Of a stretch of 64,000 bases of DNA, positions 46,050 to 60,772 are shown piece by piece (position 1 is the stretch's first letter; the number at the start of each line of letters is the position of its first letter). The stretch spans positions 1,738,342 to 1,802,341 of the forward strand of contig JYIP02000007.1 in assembly GCA_001051155.2 (NCBI GenBank), read 5' to 3'. The stretch is from Chrysoporthe austroafricana. Taxonomy: Eukaryota; Ascomycota; Sordariomycetes; Diaporthales; Cryphonectriaceae. The notes below the pieces were generated by a model, which did no database searches, was not told where the DNA came from, and saw only the letters and a program-made list of their open reading frames with translations. Both the position numbers and the translations under genes were made by a program.

Positions 46050-49000
46050 GGCCTATCGATTATATCGAAATTAAGCATCCCGCCCAAGTATATAAGTTTA
46101 TATAAGCTTTAAATAATTTTGAGAGGAAAGATTAAGTTATATCGGATATTAAAATCTTTTTCGAAATTGCATACGTTTTTGTCGATTGGAAACTTTTGGC
46201 CGATCGATACGAAAAAGCGAAGTAAAACTTTAAGGAAGCTAATGCATTTTTGCAGAAAGTAAAGGTATAAGTAATTAAGCAAGGATAGCTTTTATTGCTT
46301 AAGCGCTAGACTTAAGAAAAAAGAAAGTCGAATTTTAATAAGAATTTATTTTAGTAAATAAGAGAGAATAATATATTCTGAAAAGATTTTTCTAAATATT
46401 ACAAACTTTAATAGCTTATTAAAACGATAATAGAAGAAAAGCGATAATAAATACTTATAGAAATAAATGAAAGCGAGAATATTTTTCGATTTGATAATCC
46501 GGAAAATCTATTAGAAAAATTAATTTAGCAATAATTTATCGAAAATCGAAAGCATTATATATTTGAATATATTAATATTAATAGCAGAATCAAATATATT
46601 TATCTATTATAATATTCAACTGAAAATCCAGATTTTAAATTTACTAATAAATCCGGGAATTTTTTAGCTATAATAAGAAAAATAAATAAAAGCAAAAGAA
46701 AATAACCAGTTCCAGAAAATAAGCGTATTTCTTTTTTTTTAACGAGAGCTTAAAATCGAAATATTTCCAAATAAAATTCTATTATAGCTATTCCGGCTAA
46801 TTTTATAAATTTTATAGCAAAAAGCATATTAATGCCTTAATCGGGTTTATCGGATTATCCGTAACTTTTCGGGAAAGAAAATTATAAAGAAAAAAGACTG
46901 GATAAAAGAAAATCGGACAGTTATATTACCGTCCTTTAGAAATATCCGACTTTTCCTTTCTTAATTACTAGCTTATTAGATTAGTTTTTATAATAACCCG
47001 AAATAAAAGCAATTTACCAAAATAGCTTTATTTCGGAAAAGGCAATACGTATTGAGTTTAAGAAAATATTCCGATTGCAATAAATTTTCAATATACAAGC
47101 GCTTTAATCGGAACTTATTAAAGAACTTTTTCTTATTTCGATTGCGAAATATTACGCTAGTAATGAATATTGCTTTACTAGACTAGCATTTCTTGATATT
47201 AAGGAATATATCCGGCAAATATTTATATTAAAGGCAAGAAATTAATTAAATTAAAGATTATTTTTGGGCTTTAAGCTAGATATTGAAATTAATTTTGATT
47301 TCTAAAAAAAATTAATCGGTAAGCTAAATAGATTACCGGATTTATCGGATCTTAGCAATAATAAAAGCAATAATTCTCGAAACCTATTATTTAATTATAA
47401 GCAATCTAAAAATTTCCGAATATATTAACCTGATTTATTTGAATTTATAGCATTGCCCGTTAATATTAATAGGGAATTTAAAGATACGATTATAGAATAA
47501 TTCCGATTTTACGAAAACTAAAATAATTATATTAATTTAATAATCGTATTTATTATAAATAGCAAAATTATTATTTAGAAAGACTTTCAAGCTTTTATAA
47601 ACCGGTATAAAATATATATAGCCAGAAATATAAAATACGCTAAATATTTTAGCTTTTATTTACCCGTTTATTTAATTAAAATAGTATATATTTAGTTTTA
47701 TTCTATATTATCCTTTTAAGAATATAAAAACTTTATTTTGCATAAATATAATTAAAGCTAATAGAAAAAGTAATTGAAAAGAGATTTCTTTATATTGCGG
47801 AAAATTATTAAAGATTTGCTAAATACTTAATAATATTCCAGAAAAAATATATAAAATAACCGCAATATTCTGGAATTTACTTACTATATCCGTTAATTTA
47901 TTAAACTGGCCGAATACTCAAACTTGTATTTAGTTAGAAATATTTGAAATCGGATCGATAAAGAATTAATAATTAAATATTTCGATAGACCTGGTCGAAA
48001 TAAGAATGCGAAAGATTTCGAAAAATATTTTAAAACGAAATAAAAGATATAGCATATTTTCGAATTAGATCGCGCAATAAGATTATTTCGTAAACCCGTA
48101 TAACCAGTATAGAGAATTACGCAATCGGCTATTAATTTTCCCAATATCAATATTTATTTCTTAGCTAATATATTCCCAAAATGCTTTAAAAGATTTAGGC
48201 TTTAAAAACCTGAATATTTATCTCGCTTAATAAGGACGTTTAACTAGCTAAATTTATCCAAAAATACTGGATATATTCCGGAATATAAATTCCGAAAGCT
48301 TTTACTAGAATAATAACGAAAGCTAATAAACGCTCGGAACTAATTATAGGAATAGATAGCTAAATAATAAAATATCTTTAATACGGCTAGGAAGATATTA
48401 ATTAATACTATAGATAATAGCAGAAATTTAATTTCAAAAAACTGAAATTTCTAATTGCGCTTTTATTATTAATTCGTACGAAAAGATATTAGAAAACGTT
48501 TTATTTAATTAACCTTAATAAATTTTAATATCGATAACGGAAAATTGCAATATAATCCAGATAAAGAAAATAAGCTAGCTCGAAAAAGCTATTTCTTTAT
48601 AAATAATAATTTGTTTATAGCGAATAACGATAAATAAAATAAAAAAACCGAAAATAACGAAAACCTATAAAAGCAAAAAGACGAATTGGAAGAATAAGCT
48701 AATAAAAAGAATATAATAATCGAAAATAATATCTGGATTTTTCAAGCCGAAAAGGTAAAACTATTAATAAACGAAAGCATATTCTATATCAAATACTTTA
48801 TATAATTATTCAATTAGCTATAAAATTTTCTCAAAATCGATATATAAAAAGGAAAAATCTTGGGATATAATATTCCTATATTTACGGTTAAGCCTTATTA
48901 AAGCAGCAGCTATACGTATGCAAAAGCCGCAGCCAGAGCATACCCGAATAAGCCAGATATAAAGATTTATATCGATATAAGCGCTAATTATTATACTATT

Positions 49001-50100
49001 GCTAAAGAATTGCTAGTATAATTCCTTAAAGCGAAAATAAATTAGAATATAAAAGCCAAATTCAAAAGCATAAGCTAATTGCTAACAAAAGGCTAAGTTG
49101 AATTCGATTTATATTTCCAGAGCAATAAATACGGCTATTTATTTATATTTCGTATCCGAATAAAAGCTTAAGTATTGGATCGATTAGAAATAAATATTTT
49201 ATTAAAATAGGAATATAATATTCTTTACGAATTGGATATTCTGAATTTAGAATCGTTTATACAATTTGGTTATTTTGGTAATATTATAGCGAAAATAGAA
49301 ATATTTGCCCGAATATTAATATAATCCTAATAAGCAAAAGCTGCAATTATTACGGTAATATTGCTTAAATCTTATAAGCTAATTCCTATTAATATTAAGC
49401 GAATCCTAAAAACGTAACTTTTCTATTCAAGCCGAAATAGAAAGGATAGATAAATTGCTTAATAGGCTATTAGATTAAAAAAGTTCTAGTAATAAATTAA
49501 GCAATAACCCTTTTAAAAATCCAGAAAAACTAACTTTTAAAGACAATCGAACCATTCCAAACGGATTATATAACCCTGCTAGCGAATTATAATAACTATT
49601 ATTATATCGCGTAATAATATTTCTTTCAATAAACTTAAGATAAATTATAGCTTTCAGAAAAGCTAAATTCAGACTAATTATTATTCATTAAATATATTTT
49701 CTAACAAATTGCGGAAATTATTGGAAAATAGCTAAAAGAGTACCGATTCCCGGATATAAAAACCTTTGAAATAAGAGATTATTTCGAAAATAGTAATAAA
49801 CTGGGAATCCGGAAAGATAAAGCTATTAAGGAATCAGAAATTAATTTCGGTATATATATTTGCAAGCATTTACCGGAATTTCTCTATAAAATTATAGAAT
49901 TAATACAAGCATATGCTAAAGTTTTCAAAAATATAAATCTTATTAATATGCTAATCGACTAATAAATAAAAATCGATTTGGTCGAAAAATAATAAAATCA
50001 GAAAATAGGATAAAAGCTATATTATTTAAATAAGGAAAATTAAGAAATAATTAACGAAATTTTAGATAAATTATATTAATAAAGTTAAACTAAATAAGTT
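46050..50100 (+). pseudogene. B2 gag-like region
   Basis: It is collinear with B1 29580-33600 (LLADRYEKAK coiled-coil start, then Lys/Gln/Asn-rich sequence). It is broken by stops. Identity is by position and by alignment to B1. Confidence 0.45.
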
Positions 50101-53100
50101 ATAAATATAATGCTATTCGGTTTACTAATTTTTGTAATTTGAAAGAATATAAATAGCTAGAAAAAAGAATATATAATATTTAATTTATATACTTTGAACA
50201 AAATCTTAATCCTTAATGCTTACTTTTTATTATTATAGCAAAAAATTTTTAAATAGCTAAAAAGAAAAATATATATTATAGTAATAAATATATAGCAATT
50301 TTTCTATTAATTCTTAATATATTCAGATTATAAAAACCGATTTATTATTATTAGTTATTATAATTAAAAAAAAATAAAAGTTTTATTTATAGAATTTCGA
50401 AATTTACTATCCTATATCTAGCATTTTATAAATTAATTCTTATAATTATATTATAAATTTGCTTTCGCTTTTATAAATAATATTGTTATTTATTCAATTA
50501 TAGAATAAGATTACTTGCGATATTTATAAATTATCTTCTTGTTATTTTTATACAAAAATATTTTATTAGCTAGATTCAAATCGTTTCTTAAATATCCTTT
50601 AGTCCAGATTTTAGGATTCAAAATAAACGGATTTGGAATTTCCAATACGGAATACCGAATACAAGCTATTCGCAATCTAAAATTCCCTAAAATATTCTAA
50701 TAACTGGAAAGGTTTATCGGATTTATAGAATATTTATATTATTTAATTCCTAAATATAGTTATAAAATCAATCTATTTTAGAAAAAGAAAATTAGAATAT
50801 TAAACGAAACTTGCTAATCGAATTATTTACTTTCAAATATAGAATAACGAAATTATATTATACAAGCTATTTTCGATTTAATATTAAACGAAATTAATAA
50901 TTTTTATAATTTCAAAATAGCTTTAGAAGCTAAAAATGCTTTATTTTATTATATTCCAAATAAACCTCTTTTTATTTAGTTAAATATATTTAAAGAAATA
51001 AAATTTTTAAGCATTATTTTCCAATTAGCAAACGATTATATATAAAATAGAATATCGTTAATAGCAAGCATAACTGTATAATTAATTTTCTATTTAAGCA
51101 AAATAATTAACGAAATAAAATAAAAATATTAGCTTATAAAGCTAGAAATAGCTTATTTAATATAGCTAATACGAAAATTGCGAATAATAATAAAATCGAA
51201 CCGAATTAAATTAATTTATATTTTTACTAATTATATAATAATAATTGGCATTATTTATTCGTTATTTATAAATATAATAAATAAGATTAAAATAAATATA
51301 TAATTAATTCTCGTTTCGGAATACTTAAGCCAATTCGATTTAAAAGCATATTATATACCGAAAAAGTCGAACGTTTTCGCAAATGCTATATTAAAATTAC
51401 TATTTACCCAGAAACCTATTAATAATAAAGGCATTCTAAATAAGATATAGGAAAACGAATTTATCCAGATTCTCAATAAAATATTTATAAATAGCGAAAT
51501 GAAAAGGCGTATCAAGAAAGGATATAAAAAATATTTTTTATAATCCAAAATAATCGAATAATTAAAAAATCCAAATAAAATTACCCGATTACTTTTCATA
51601 TTAAATTATAATAGTTTATTATTTCTTAAGGATTATTATAAGAAATAACGACTATACATTCCGAATAAAATAATATTGGATTTTATTAAAAAAGCTTATA
51701 ATAGAAAATATTATTTCGGTATAAATTGTATATAATACGACTTAACGGATCGATTCGTTATTAGATATTGTTATGCTAAAATATGCAATTATATATCGAT
51801 ATATCGAGCTTATAATAAGAATAAAAATGACTTATAGCAATTCTTAAAAGAAATGCAATTTATATTATCTTTATTAATCTTATTCTATACTATTATTATA
51901 AACTTTATTATAAGACTATTAATAATATTATTTATAAATATTATATAAGCTTTAGCTAAAATGCTATTCTTAAATATATTTCTTATAATTACGGATAAAT
52001 ATTCCAAAACTATAATTATTATATTAAGCAATATAATATATATTATAATAGATTAAGCAATTTTTATTTTACGGACATTTTATATTATTAGCTAGAGAAT
52101 ACTTAAAAGGATTATTTCAGATAGAAATTTGAAATTCCTATCGGAATTCTAGAAATATTTATAAGAAGCTATTAGAACGAAACTTGCTTATTCTACTATT
52201 TCATATCCGTAAACGAATAAGCAATTTGAAATAAAAAACTGAATAATTGAAATAGCAATTCGGTATTTCATAATTGCTTATTCTAATACAGAATAAACTA
52301 AAATAATACTAGTATTATAATTCAATTTGAATAATATATATAACCGAGCTATAAAATATTTAGCTAGCCAAATACTATTCGGATTTAATCTATTATCGGG
52401 CTAATAGATAGAAAATATAATACTTTTAATAAAAAAAATTTTCTAGGAAAAAACTTAACTTTTTATTATTAAAGCGTAAATAATAGCCAAATTGTAATAT
52501 AATAAGCATTATTGCCAGATAATTTTCGAATTAAATAATTGAATATATATTCGCTTAAGCTATAAATATTTATTGCTAAATAACTTATTTTTAAAACTTT
52601 TATAATAAAAAATAGGATTTTTCCAAATTATTCGAAAAATAAGGAATTTAATATATAAATTGAAATTAATTCTTTATATAAATATCTATTTAATAATCTT
52701 AATAATATAATTAATGCTTACAAACTTTCTTAAAACGGACCTTTATAAATATAACTTTATATATTAGGACTTAATAAATATGCTAGAAAATCCGGATATC
52801 GAAAAATATTTGGAAAATTATTAATATTACAAGCTAGAAAGAATAATTAGCTATTATAAACGAAAATATAAATATAATCCGCGCAGAATTGAATATTTAG
52901 TAAAATGGATAAATTATTTTAGTTATTATAATATATAAATATCTTATAATGCTTTAAATGCAAATAAAATAATACGTAATTTCGAACGGAAATGCGAAGC
53001 TATAGCCGAATTGCAAGAAAGAATAAAGCAAAAGCAGCTATTAACGGAAGAAATCTTTAAACCAGGAGATATTATTGTAATTGCTTTACGAAAACGAAAT

Positions 53101-53240
53101 AGGCTAAAACGCGACTTACGAATAGAAAATATACTGGAATAAGCTAATCCATTTATTCCAAAAAATCGAAAGAACTTGCAATGCAATAAGCACGCATTAA
53201 AGTAAGGGCGATTATTAAGTAAAGCAAATAAATTTCTAGC
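50100..53240 (+). pseudogene. B2 pol relic
   Basis: The RT palm motif is FINN at 50470-50481, both catalytic Asp lost. RNase H, integrase (51.8-52.4 kb) and a chromodomain from about 52826 (KLERIISYYKRKYKYNPRRIEYLVKWINY) follow in the same order as B1. Confidence 0.75.
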
Positions 53241-53419
53241 GAATGCAAAAAGCTATTATTTCGTAAATTGCCAGTAAATTTATTTTATTTTCTTTTTCTT
53301 ACTAGCGCGTTTATAATTATTATTTCTATTTACTTATTATAGCTAGCCGTATTGCTCTATTATTATTACTTTTCATTATATTTTTGAATATTATTTTTAA
53401 ATATTAAGCTAGCATTATT

Positions 53420-55480
53420 ATTAATTTCGTTTTACTTTATTAAGCTTCCGTAAATCTATAAAGATTATACTAATAAAGCTATTAATATTATTAAAATTAA
53501 AACGCATTACGCGATTATCAAATTGTATTTTTCCGTAAATGCTTTGCTATAAAACTAAAATTAATAAAAAACGGTATATTTAGCTATACTTAACTTTTAC
53601 GCAATACTATACTTTATATCTTAAGAAAAACCTTTTAAAGTTTGCTGAAAAAGCAAAATTATATAATATGCTAAATACGTTTACAAAATATCGCTTAAAG
53701 ACTGCCTTTCTTTAGAAAGATATCGGTAGGCTATATATTTATATAATAGCGAAAGCCATTTTTACTATAATATTTACATAACAAAAAACTATTTAAGCGA
53801 TTTCTTTCGCTATTAGGAAGCTTATATAATAGCCTTTTATTAAACGCTAATTAATAAAGGTTATACCGATATAATAAACCGAAAGGTCGAATATAATATT
53901 TATATCCTTAATACCGAATTAAATAATAATAATATTAATCGGCTATTAATTACTAAAAAAGCTTAGAAATTTATTTTATAATACTTTATACTATTATAAA
54001 TTAACCGTTTTAGCCTTATTTATAAAAAATAAAAGCTTTATTCAAATACCTTTATTAGCGCGGATATTATTACGAGCAAGAATACAGATAACGGATTAAC
54101 GGATAATTCTATTAAAGGAATATTATTTAAATTTATCCCGAATTCATTTATTATTCGTAATTTTATTTCTGCTTTATATACTTTATTAATAGCTTATCGT
54201 ATTCTATTTCCTATTATAATATCGAAAGATAATCGCTTACGAAATAAATATAGCTATTATATTAAAAATAAGGCTAGATAAATAATATTAAGCAATTGCA
54301 ATAATTTTATTAAAAAAAAAGTAAATATTATATGCTATACAGCCAATATAGCAAAAGTTATTATAATTTACGAATATAATTATAATATAGCCTTTGCTAT
54401 TTGGAAGAAAATAGCTAAAAATATTAAATTAGTTTTGGCCAAGCTTAAAGCTCCCGAACTTATTATACCGGTTGCTAATCTAAGCTTATTTGCTATAATA
54501 AAGCAAAACTTTATAATGCTAGCTAAGCGCTATCGAATTATAAATAATATTATCGACCTGACCGAAAATAACTTACCGAATATAGCTAATCTATTAGCTA
54601 TATTAAATAAAGCTTCCCGAGCCAATATCAATAATACTTTGCTTTTGCAAGCTATGCTTTATACTATTCCTGCTTTATTTATCAAATATAATCCCAAATC
54701 CAAAGCTATTAAAGCCGAAATCGCAATATATTATTATATGCTAGCCCTTTATATATCTAAAGAATATATATACTATAATTTTATTTGGGAAAGCAATTTC
54801 GGTATTAATTATCTTTATATTATTAATAGTTTTGCTATTTATAATAATATTAAATTCGGCATTATCGGAATCTATAATAATTGCATTTAGTATTTCTTCT
54901 TTTTTACTATAAGAAAATATATATACGAATTCGTTATTTGATTCCGCAATCTTGATCCTATTATTTTATCTAACCGGTCGGGCTTATATTTTATTATAAA
55001 CCAAATTTTCTGTTTCGAATACGATTTCAAGGCTATTAAAATCGTCTTTATTAAAGATAATATAAATTATAATTTCAATGCTACTTTTTAGAAATAAGCT
55101 AACGAAAATAAAAATTATTTTAATATTGCCCGGTCTTTGCAATACCAAAATCGCATAATAGGTTTCAAATCCTATATCCAAGCGTATAAGTTAATCAAAA
55201 CTTTATAATTTGATATTTATAATTATACCGATTTTTGCAATTATATCGGAAAAAAAGAATTATTTGCTATATTCTTTTATAATTTACTAAACCTTAAAGC
55301 TATTGCTAAAACCCGGGAAATTATTCCTAATTAATAAATATAGCTATTATTTATCGATATAATATTATTAATAGCATATAATACTGCTTTCTTTCAATAA
55401 TTTATAAATTTAGCTATTTATATTGAAAATTAATTACGATATTGCTATATAACGATTATATACAATTATCGGCTTTACGT
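53420..55480 (+). pseudogene. B2 ORF3, unrecognised, longest open part
   Basis: One frame (codons starting at positions divisible by 3) can be followed for about 680 codons. Stops are TAA, TAG and TGA, all explained by RIP. An uninterrupted stretch of about 180 codons runs from about 54339 to 54890. Order of landmarks: ALYTLLIAYRILFPIIISKDNRLRNKYSYY; IIIYEYNYNIAFAIWKKIA; LAKLKAPE; NNIIDLTENNLPNI; QAMLYTIPALFIKYNPKSKA; SNFGINYLYIINSFAIYNN; then FRNLDPIIL, SLQYQNRIIGFKSYIQAYKLIKTL and YIGKKELFAIFF. It lacks zinc fingers, signal peptide and membrane segments. It is not pol, gag or a chromodomain, and nothing in it marks an envelope protein. Function unknown. Confidence 0.55.
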
Positions 55481-56016
55481 ATTAATATATCCTATTATAA
55501 TTTCATTTTATATTTATTACTATTATATTTACTTAATACTTTATTATCTAAAAGCTATATTTTCTATTAATATTTATAAGCAATTTTAGTTTTTAATTAT
55601 ATTTATATTAAATATTTCGGCAATAAATACAATTAAGCATTATCGAAATATATTTGGATATCGGCCAGCCTTATTATATATAAGTACTATATATATCTAT
55701 TTATTCCAAATATAAACCGATTATAATGGAAGATTAATTCTAAGCTTTTAGCATAAGCAGGTTTTCTTTTAGTTTTCAGCATAAGCATATTTATTATTCA
55801 AATCCCCGGCATAAGTACGTTTACCTATTAAGACTCTAATACGAATCGGTTTTATAAAACGATTATTATTTCCTATATAATTTCTTTTGTCCAATAATGC
55901 TATTATGCTTTTCCTTACTATATAACCCAGAATCCTATTATATCGTATTACTGCTACTTAAAACGTTTCTAATAGTTAGTTTCCTTTATAAATAAAGGTT
56001 ATAAAAGGCCGGCAAT

Positions 56017-56223
56017 TAATAGCAAAACTTATAAACGAAATGAATTCGTAATGAATTCGCCTAGTAAATTTATAGTAAATCCTTTAATAAATACGCAATG
56101 AATTTACTAGGTAAATGCTATACTTTTACCGGGAGGCTTATATAATGCCTTAATAAGCTTTAGCATAATTTACTTTCTTAGAAGAATTATGCTTTATAAT
56201 ATATTTCAGTATATTTACTATTA
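56017..56223 (+). repeat. B2 3' LTR
   Basis: It is 207 bp, TAATAGCAAAAC to TTTACTATTA, collinear with 45568-45774, with the landmark TTTTACCGGGAGGCTTATA. Confidence 0.88.
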
Positions 56224-56229
56224 ATAAAT

Positions 56230-58990
56230 TTGCTTTCGTTTTTATAAATAATATTATTATTTATTCAATTATAGAATAAGATTACTTACGATATTTATAA
56301 ATTATTTTCTTATTATTTTTACGCAAAAATATTTTATTAGCTGGACTTAAATCGTTTTTTAGATATCTTTTAATTTAAATTTTAAGATTCAAAGTAAACG
56401 GATTTGGAATTTCTAATATAAAATATTGGATATAAGCTATTCGCAATCTGGAATTCCTTAAAATACTTTAATAATTGGAAAGGTTTATTAGATTTATAAG
56501 ATATTTATATTATTTAATTTTTAGATATAATTATAGAATTAATCTATTTCAGAAAAGGAAAACTAAAATATTAAGCAAAGCTTGCTAATCGAACTGTTTA
56601 TTCTTAAGTATAAAATAGCAAAATTATATTATATAAGCCATTTTCGATTTAATATTAAACGAAATTAATAGTTTTTACGATTTCAAAATAGTTTTGGAAG
56701 CTAAAAATGCTTTATTTTACTATATTCTAAATAAACTTTTTTTTATTTAACTAGATATATTTAAAGAAATAGAGTTTTTAAGCATTATTTTCCAATTAGC
56801 AAATAATTATATATAAAACGGAATATCGCTAATAGCAAATATAGCTATATAATTAATCTTTTATTTAAGCAAGATAATTAACGAAATAAAATGAAAGTAT
56901 TGGCTTATAAAGCTAGAAATAGCTTATTTAATATAGCTAATGCGAAAATTGCGAATAATAATAAAATCGAATCGAATTAAGCCAATTTATATCTTTACCG
57001 ATTATATAATAATAGTTAGCATTATTTATTCGTTATTTATAAATATAATAGATAAGATTAAAGCAAATATATAGCTAATTCTCGTTTCGGAATATTTAAG
57101 CTAATTTAATTTGAAAGCATATTATATACCGAGAAAGTTAAACGTTTTCGCAAATGCTATATCAAGATTACTATTTACCCAAAAACTTATCGATAATAAA
57201 AGCATTTTAAATAAGATATAAAAAAACGAACTTATTTAAATTTTCAATAAAATATTTATAAATAGCGAAATAAAAGGGCATATTAAGAAAAGATACGAAA
57301 AATACTTTTTATAATCTAAGATAATCGAATAATTAAAAAACCCAAACAAAATTGCTTAATTATTTTTTATATTAAATTATAATAGCTTATTATTTCTTAA
57401 GGATTATTATAAGAAATAACGATTATATATCCCGAATGAAATAATATTAGATTTTATTAAAAAAGCTTATAATAGAAAATATTATTTCGGCATAAACTAT
57501 ATATAGTACGACTTAATAAATCGATTCGTTATTAGATACTGCTATGCTAAAATATGCAATTATATATCGATATATCGAGCTTATAACGAAAATAAAAATA
57601 ATTTATAATAACTTTTAAAAGAAATATAGCTTATATTATTTCTATTAATTTTATTCTATATTATTATTATAGATTTTATTATAGGATTACTGATAGTATT
57701 ATTTATAAATATTATATAAGCTTTAATTAAAATGCTATTTTTGGATATATTTTTTATAATTATAAATAAGTATTCCAAAGCTATAATTATTATATTAAAT
57801 AATGCAATATATATTGCAGCAAATTAAGCAATTCTTATTTTACGGATATTTTATATTATTAGCTAGGAAATATTCAAAAGGATTATTTCAGATAGAAATT
57901 CGAAATTTTTATCGGAATTCTAGAAATATTTATAAAAGGCTATCGGAACGAAACTTGCTTATTCTATCGCTTCGTATTTGCAAACAGACGGGCAGTCTAA
58001 AATAAAAAACCGAATAATTGAAATAGCAATTTAATATTTTATAACCGCTTATTCTAATATAAAATAGACCGAAATAATATTAGCATTATAATTTAATCTG
58101 AATAATATATATAATCGAATTATAAAATATTCAGCTAGCTAAATACTATTCGGATTTAATCCATTATTGGGCTAATAAATAAAGAATATAATATTTCTAA
58201 TAAAGGAAATCTTTTAAGAAAAAGCTTAATTTTTTATTACCGAAATACAAATAGCAGCCAAATTATAATATAATAGGCATTACTATTAAATAATTTTCAA
58301 ACTAAATAATTAAATATATATTCGTTTAAATTACGAATATTTATTGCTAAATAATTTATCTCTGAAATTTTTATAATAAAAGATAAGACTTTTTTAAATT
58401 ATTCGAAAAATAAAGAACTTAGTATATAAATTGAAATTGATTTTTTATATAAATATTTATTTAGTAATCTCAATAATATAATTAAAGCTTGCAAATTTTC
58501 CTAAAACGAACCCTTATAAATATAACCTTATATATTAGGATTTAGTAAATATATTAGAAAATTCGAATATTAAGAAATACCGGGAAAATTATTAATATTA
58601 CAAGCTGGAAAGGATAATTAGCTATTATAAACGAAAGTATAAATATAGTTTGCGCAAAATTGAATATTTAATAAAATAGATAAATTATTTTAGCTATTAT
58701 AATATATGAATACTTTATAATGCTTTAAATATAAACGAAATAATATATAATTTCGAACGGAAATGCGAAATTATAGCCGAATTACAAGAAAGAATAAAGT
58801 AAAGGCAGCTATTAGCGGAAGAAATCCTTAAACCGGAAAATATCGTTATAATTGCCTTACGAAAACGAAACAAGCCAAAATGCAATTTACGAATAGAAAA
58901 TATATTAAAGCAAGCTAATCTATTTATTCTAAAAGATCGAAAGAACTTATAATGCAATAAACGCGTATTAAAGTAAAGGCGATTGCTAAA
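56230..58990 (+). pseudogene. B3 pol relic (from RT palm to chromodomain)
   Basis: It begins just before FINN (56241-56252, catalytic Asp lost). RNase H and integrase follow (frame with SDRNSKFLSEF-like sequence near 57.89 kb), then the chromodomain from about 58595 (YKLERIISYYKRKYKYSLRKIEYLIK). Broken by stops. Confidence 0.7.
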
Positions 58991-59229
58991 TAGAGTAAAT
59001 AAATTTCTAGTAAATGCAAAAGGCTATTATTTCGTAAACTGCTAGTAAATTTATTTCATTTTCTTTTTCTTATTAGCGCGTTTATAATTATTATTTCTAT
59101 TTATTTATTATAGCTAGCCATATTGCCTTATTATTATTACCTTTCATTATATTTTTGAATATTATTTTTGGGTATTAAGCTAGTATTATTATTAATTTCG
59201 TTTTATTTTATTAAATTTCCGTAAACCCG

Positions 59230-60321
59230 CAAAGACTGTATTAATAAAGCTATTAATATTACTAAAATTAAAATACGTTATACGATTATTAAGTTATATC
59301 TTTCCGTAAATATCTTATTATAAAACTAAGATTAATAAGAAATAGTATATTTAGCTATACCTAATTTCTATATAATATTATACTTTATATTCTAAGAAAA
59401 ACCTTTCAAAATTTGCCGAAAAAGTAAAACTATATAATATGTTAAATACGTTTATAAAGTATTACTTAAAGACTGCTTTTCCCTAGAAAGATATCGGTAA
59501 GCTATATATTTATATAATAGCGAAAGCCGTTTCTATTATAATACTTATATAACGAAAAACTATTTAAACGATTTCTTTCGCTATTAGGAAGCTTATATAA
59601 TAGCCTTTTATCAAGCGCTAATCAGTAAAGGTTATACCGATATAATAAACCGAGAAATCGAATATAATATTTATATTCCCAATACCGAGCTAAGCAATAG
59701 CAATATTAATCGGCTGCTAATTATTAAGAAAGCCTAAAAGCTTATTTTATAATACTCTATGCTATTATAAATTAATTATTCTAGCCTTATTTACGAAAGA
59801 TAAAAGCTTTATTTAAACATTTTTACCGATACGGATATTATTACGAACGAGAATATAAATAATAAATTAACGGATAACTTTATTAAAAGAATATTGCTTA
59901 AATTTATTTCGAATTTACTTACCGTTCGTAATTCTGTCTTTGCTTTATATATTCTATCAATAGCTTATCGCGTCCTATTTCCTATTATAATATCGAAAAA
60001 CCATCGCTTACGAAATGAATATAGCTATTATATTAAAGATAAAGCTAAATAAATAACTTTAAGCAATTGTAATAACCTTACTAAAAAGGAAATAAATGCC
60101 GTACGCTATGCAGCCAATATAGCAGAAATTATTATAATTTACGAATATAATTATAATATAGCTTTTGCTGCTTGAAAGAAAATAACCAAGAATATTAAGC
60201 TAATCTTAGCTAAGCTTAAAGCTCCCGAACCTATTATGCCGGTCGCTAATTTAAGCCTATTTGTTATAATAGAACGAAACTTTATAATGCTAGCCAAGCG
60301 CTATCGAATTATAAACAATAT
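59230..60321 (+). pseudogene. B3 ORF3, N-terminal half
   Basis: It is collinear with B2 53420-54550, with the same landmarks (SKNHRLRNEYSYYIKDKA, LAKLKAPEPIMPVANLSLF, MLAKRYRIINN). Interrupted by the solo LTR at 60322, it continues 60778-60834 (IIDLTENNLPNIAGL) and is then cut by A3. This copy keeps some residues (NE, KDKA) mutated in B1 and B2. Confidence 0.5.
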
Positions 60322-60772
60322 TGTTATAAACGCTGCAATAATCCTAGGATAAACTGTAAGGTTAAAGGGTTTATGCTAGCAAGAAAGGTATTAAGTATAG
60401 CTTTGAGAATCGGAAACTTGTTTAGTAAGTATTCGCAATGTTTATAAGCCAATATGGCTATTACTAGAGTGCTATTAGAGTCCGAGTAATACTTAGATTT
60501 ACGACTGAAAAGCTATAATAATCTATTTAATAAATATCCTGTTTTTATATATCCCGCTCTTCAATTCTAAACCGATAGGACTATTGTCGATATCGTCAGT
60601 CCACGCAAGACTGTCGGGACCGATAGCGATTCTATCGGTCCAACCCCTAACCCTAGATTACGTAATCCTTGCGGGTATTCCTTAAAGGGGGGGATTGTTA
60701 TACGTTCTAGCTTATTAGCTCTAACTGTATTTCTAGTACGTTAGCGGGCCGTTTCCGCATTGAGTTATAACA
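60322..60772 (-). repeat. Family A solo LTR, little RIP
   Basis: It is 451 bp, from TGTTATAAACGCTGC to GAGTTATAACA on the + strand, so it is in minus orientation. A perfect duplication AATAT flanks it (60317-60321, 60773-60777). TG and CA ends are intact and GC is well above the surroundings. It includes CCCCTAACCCT near 60648-60658 and GGACCGATAG..CTATCGGTCC (60620-60643), the palindrome seen in the A2 LTR. It is a recent insertion that lost its interior by LTR recombination. Confidence 0.9.

Larger units (their letters stand above)
45568..56223 (+). mobile_element. Complete Gypsy family B element (B2), nested in B3
   Basis: B2 is 10,656 bp with 207-bp LTRs (45568-45774, 56017-56223). Its organisation matches B1. 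The flanks TTAAT and ATAAA do not make a duplication, and the B3 sequence on either side is not contiguous (about 3.9 kb missing). B2 may therefore be a recombinant rather than a simple insertion. RIP-mutated throughout. Confidence 0.82.
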
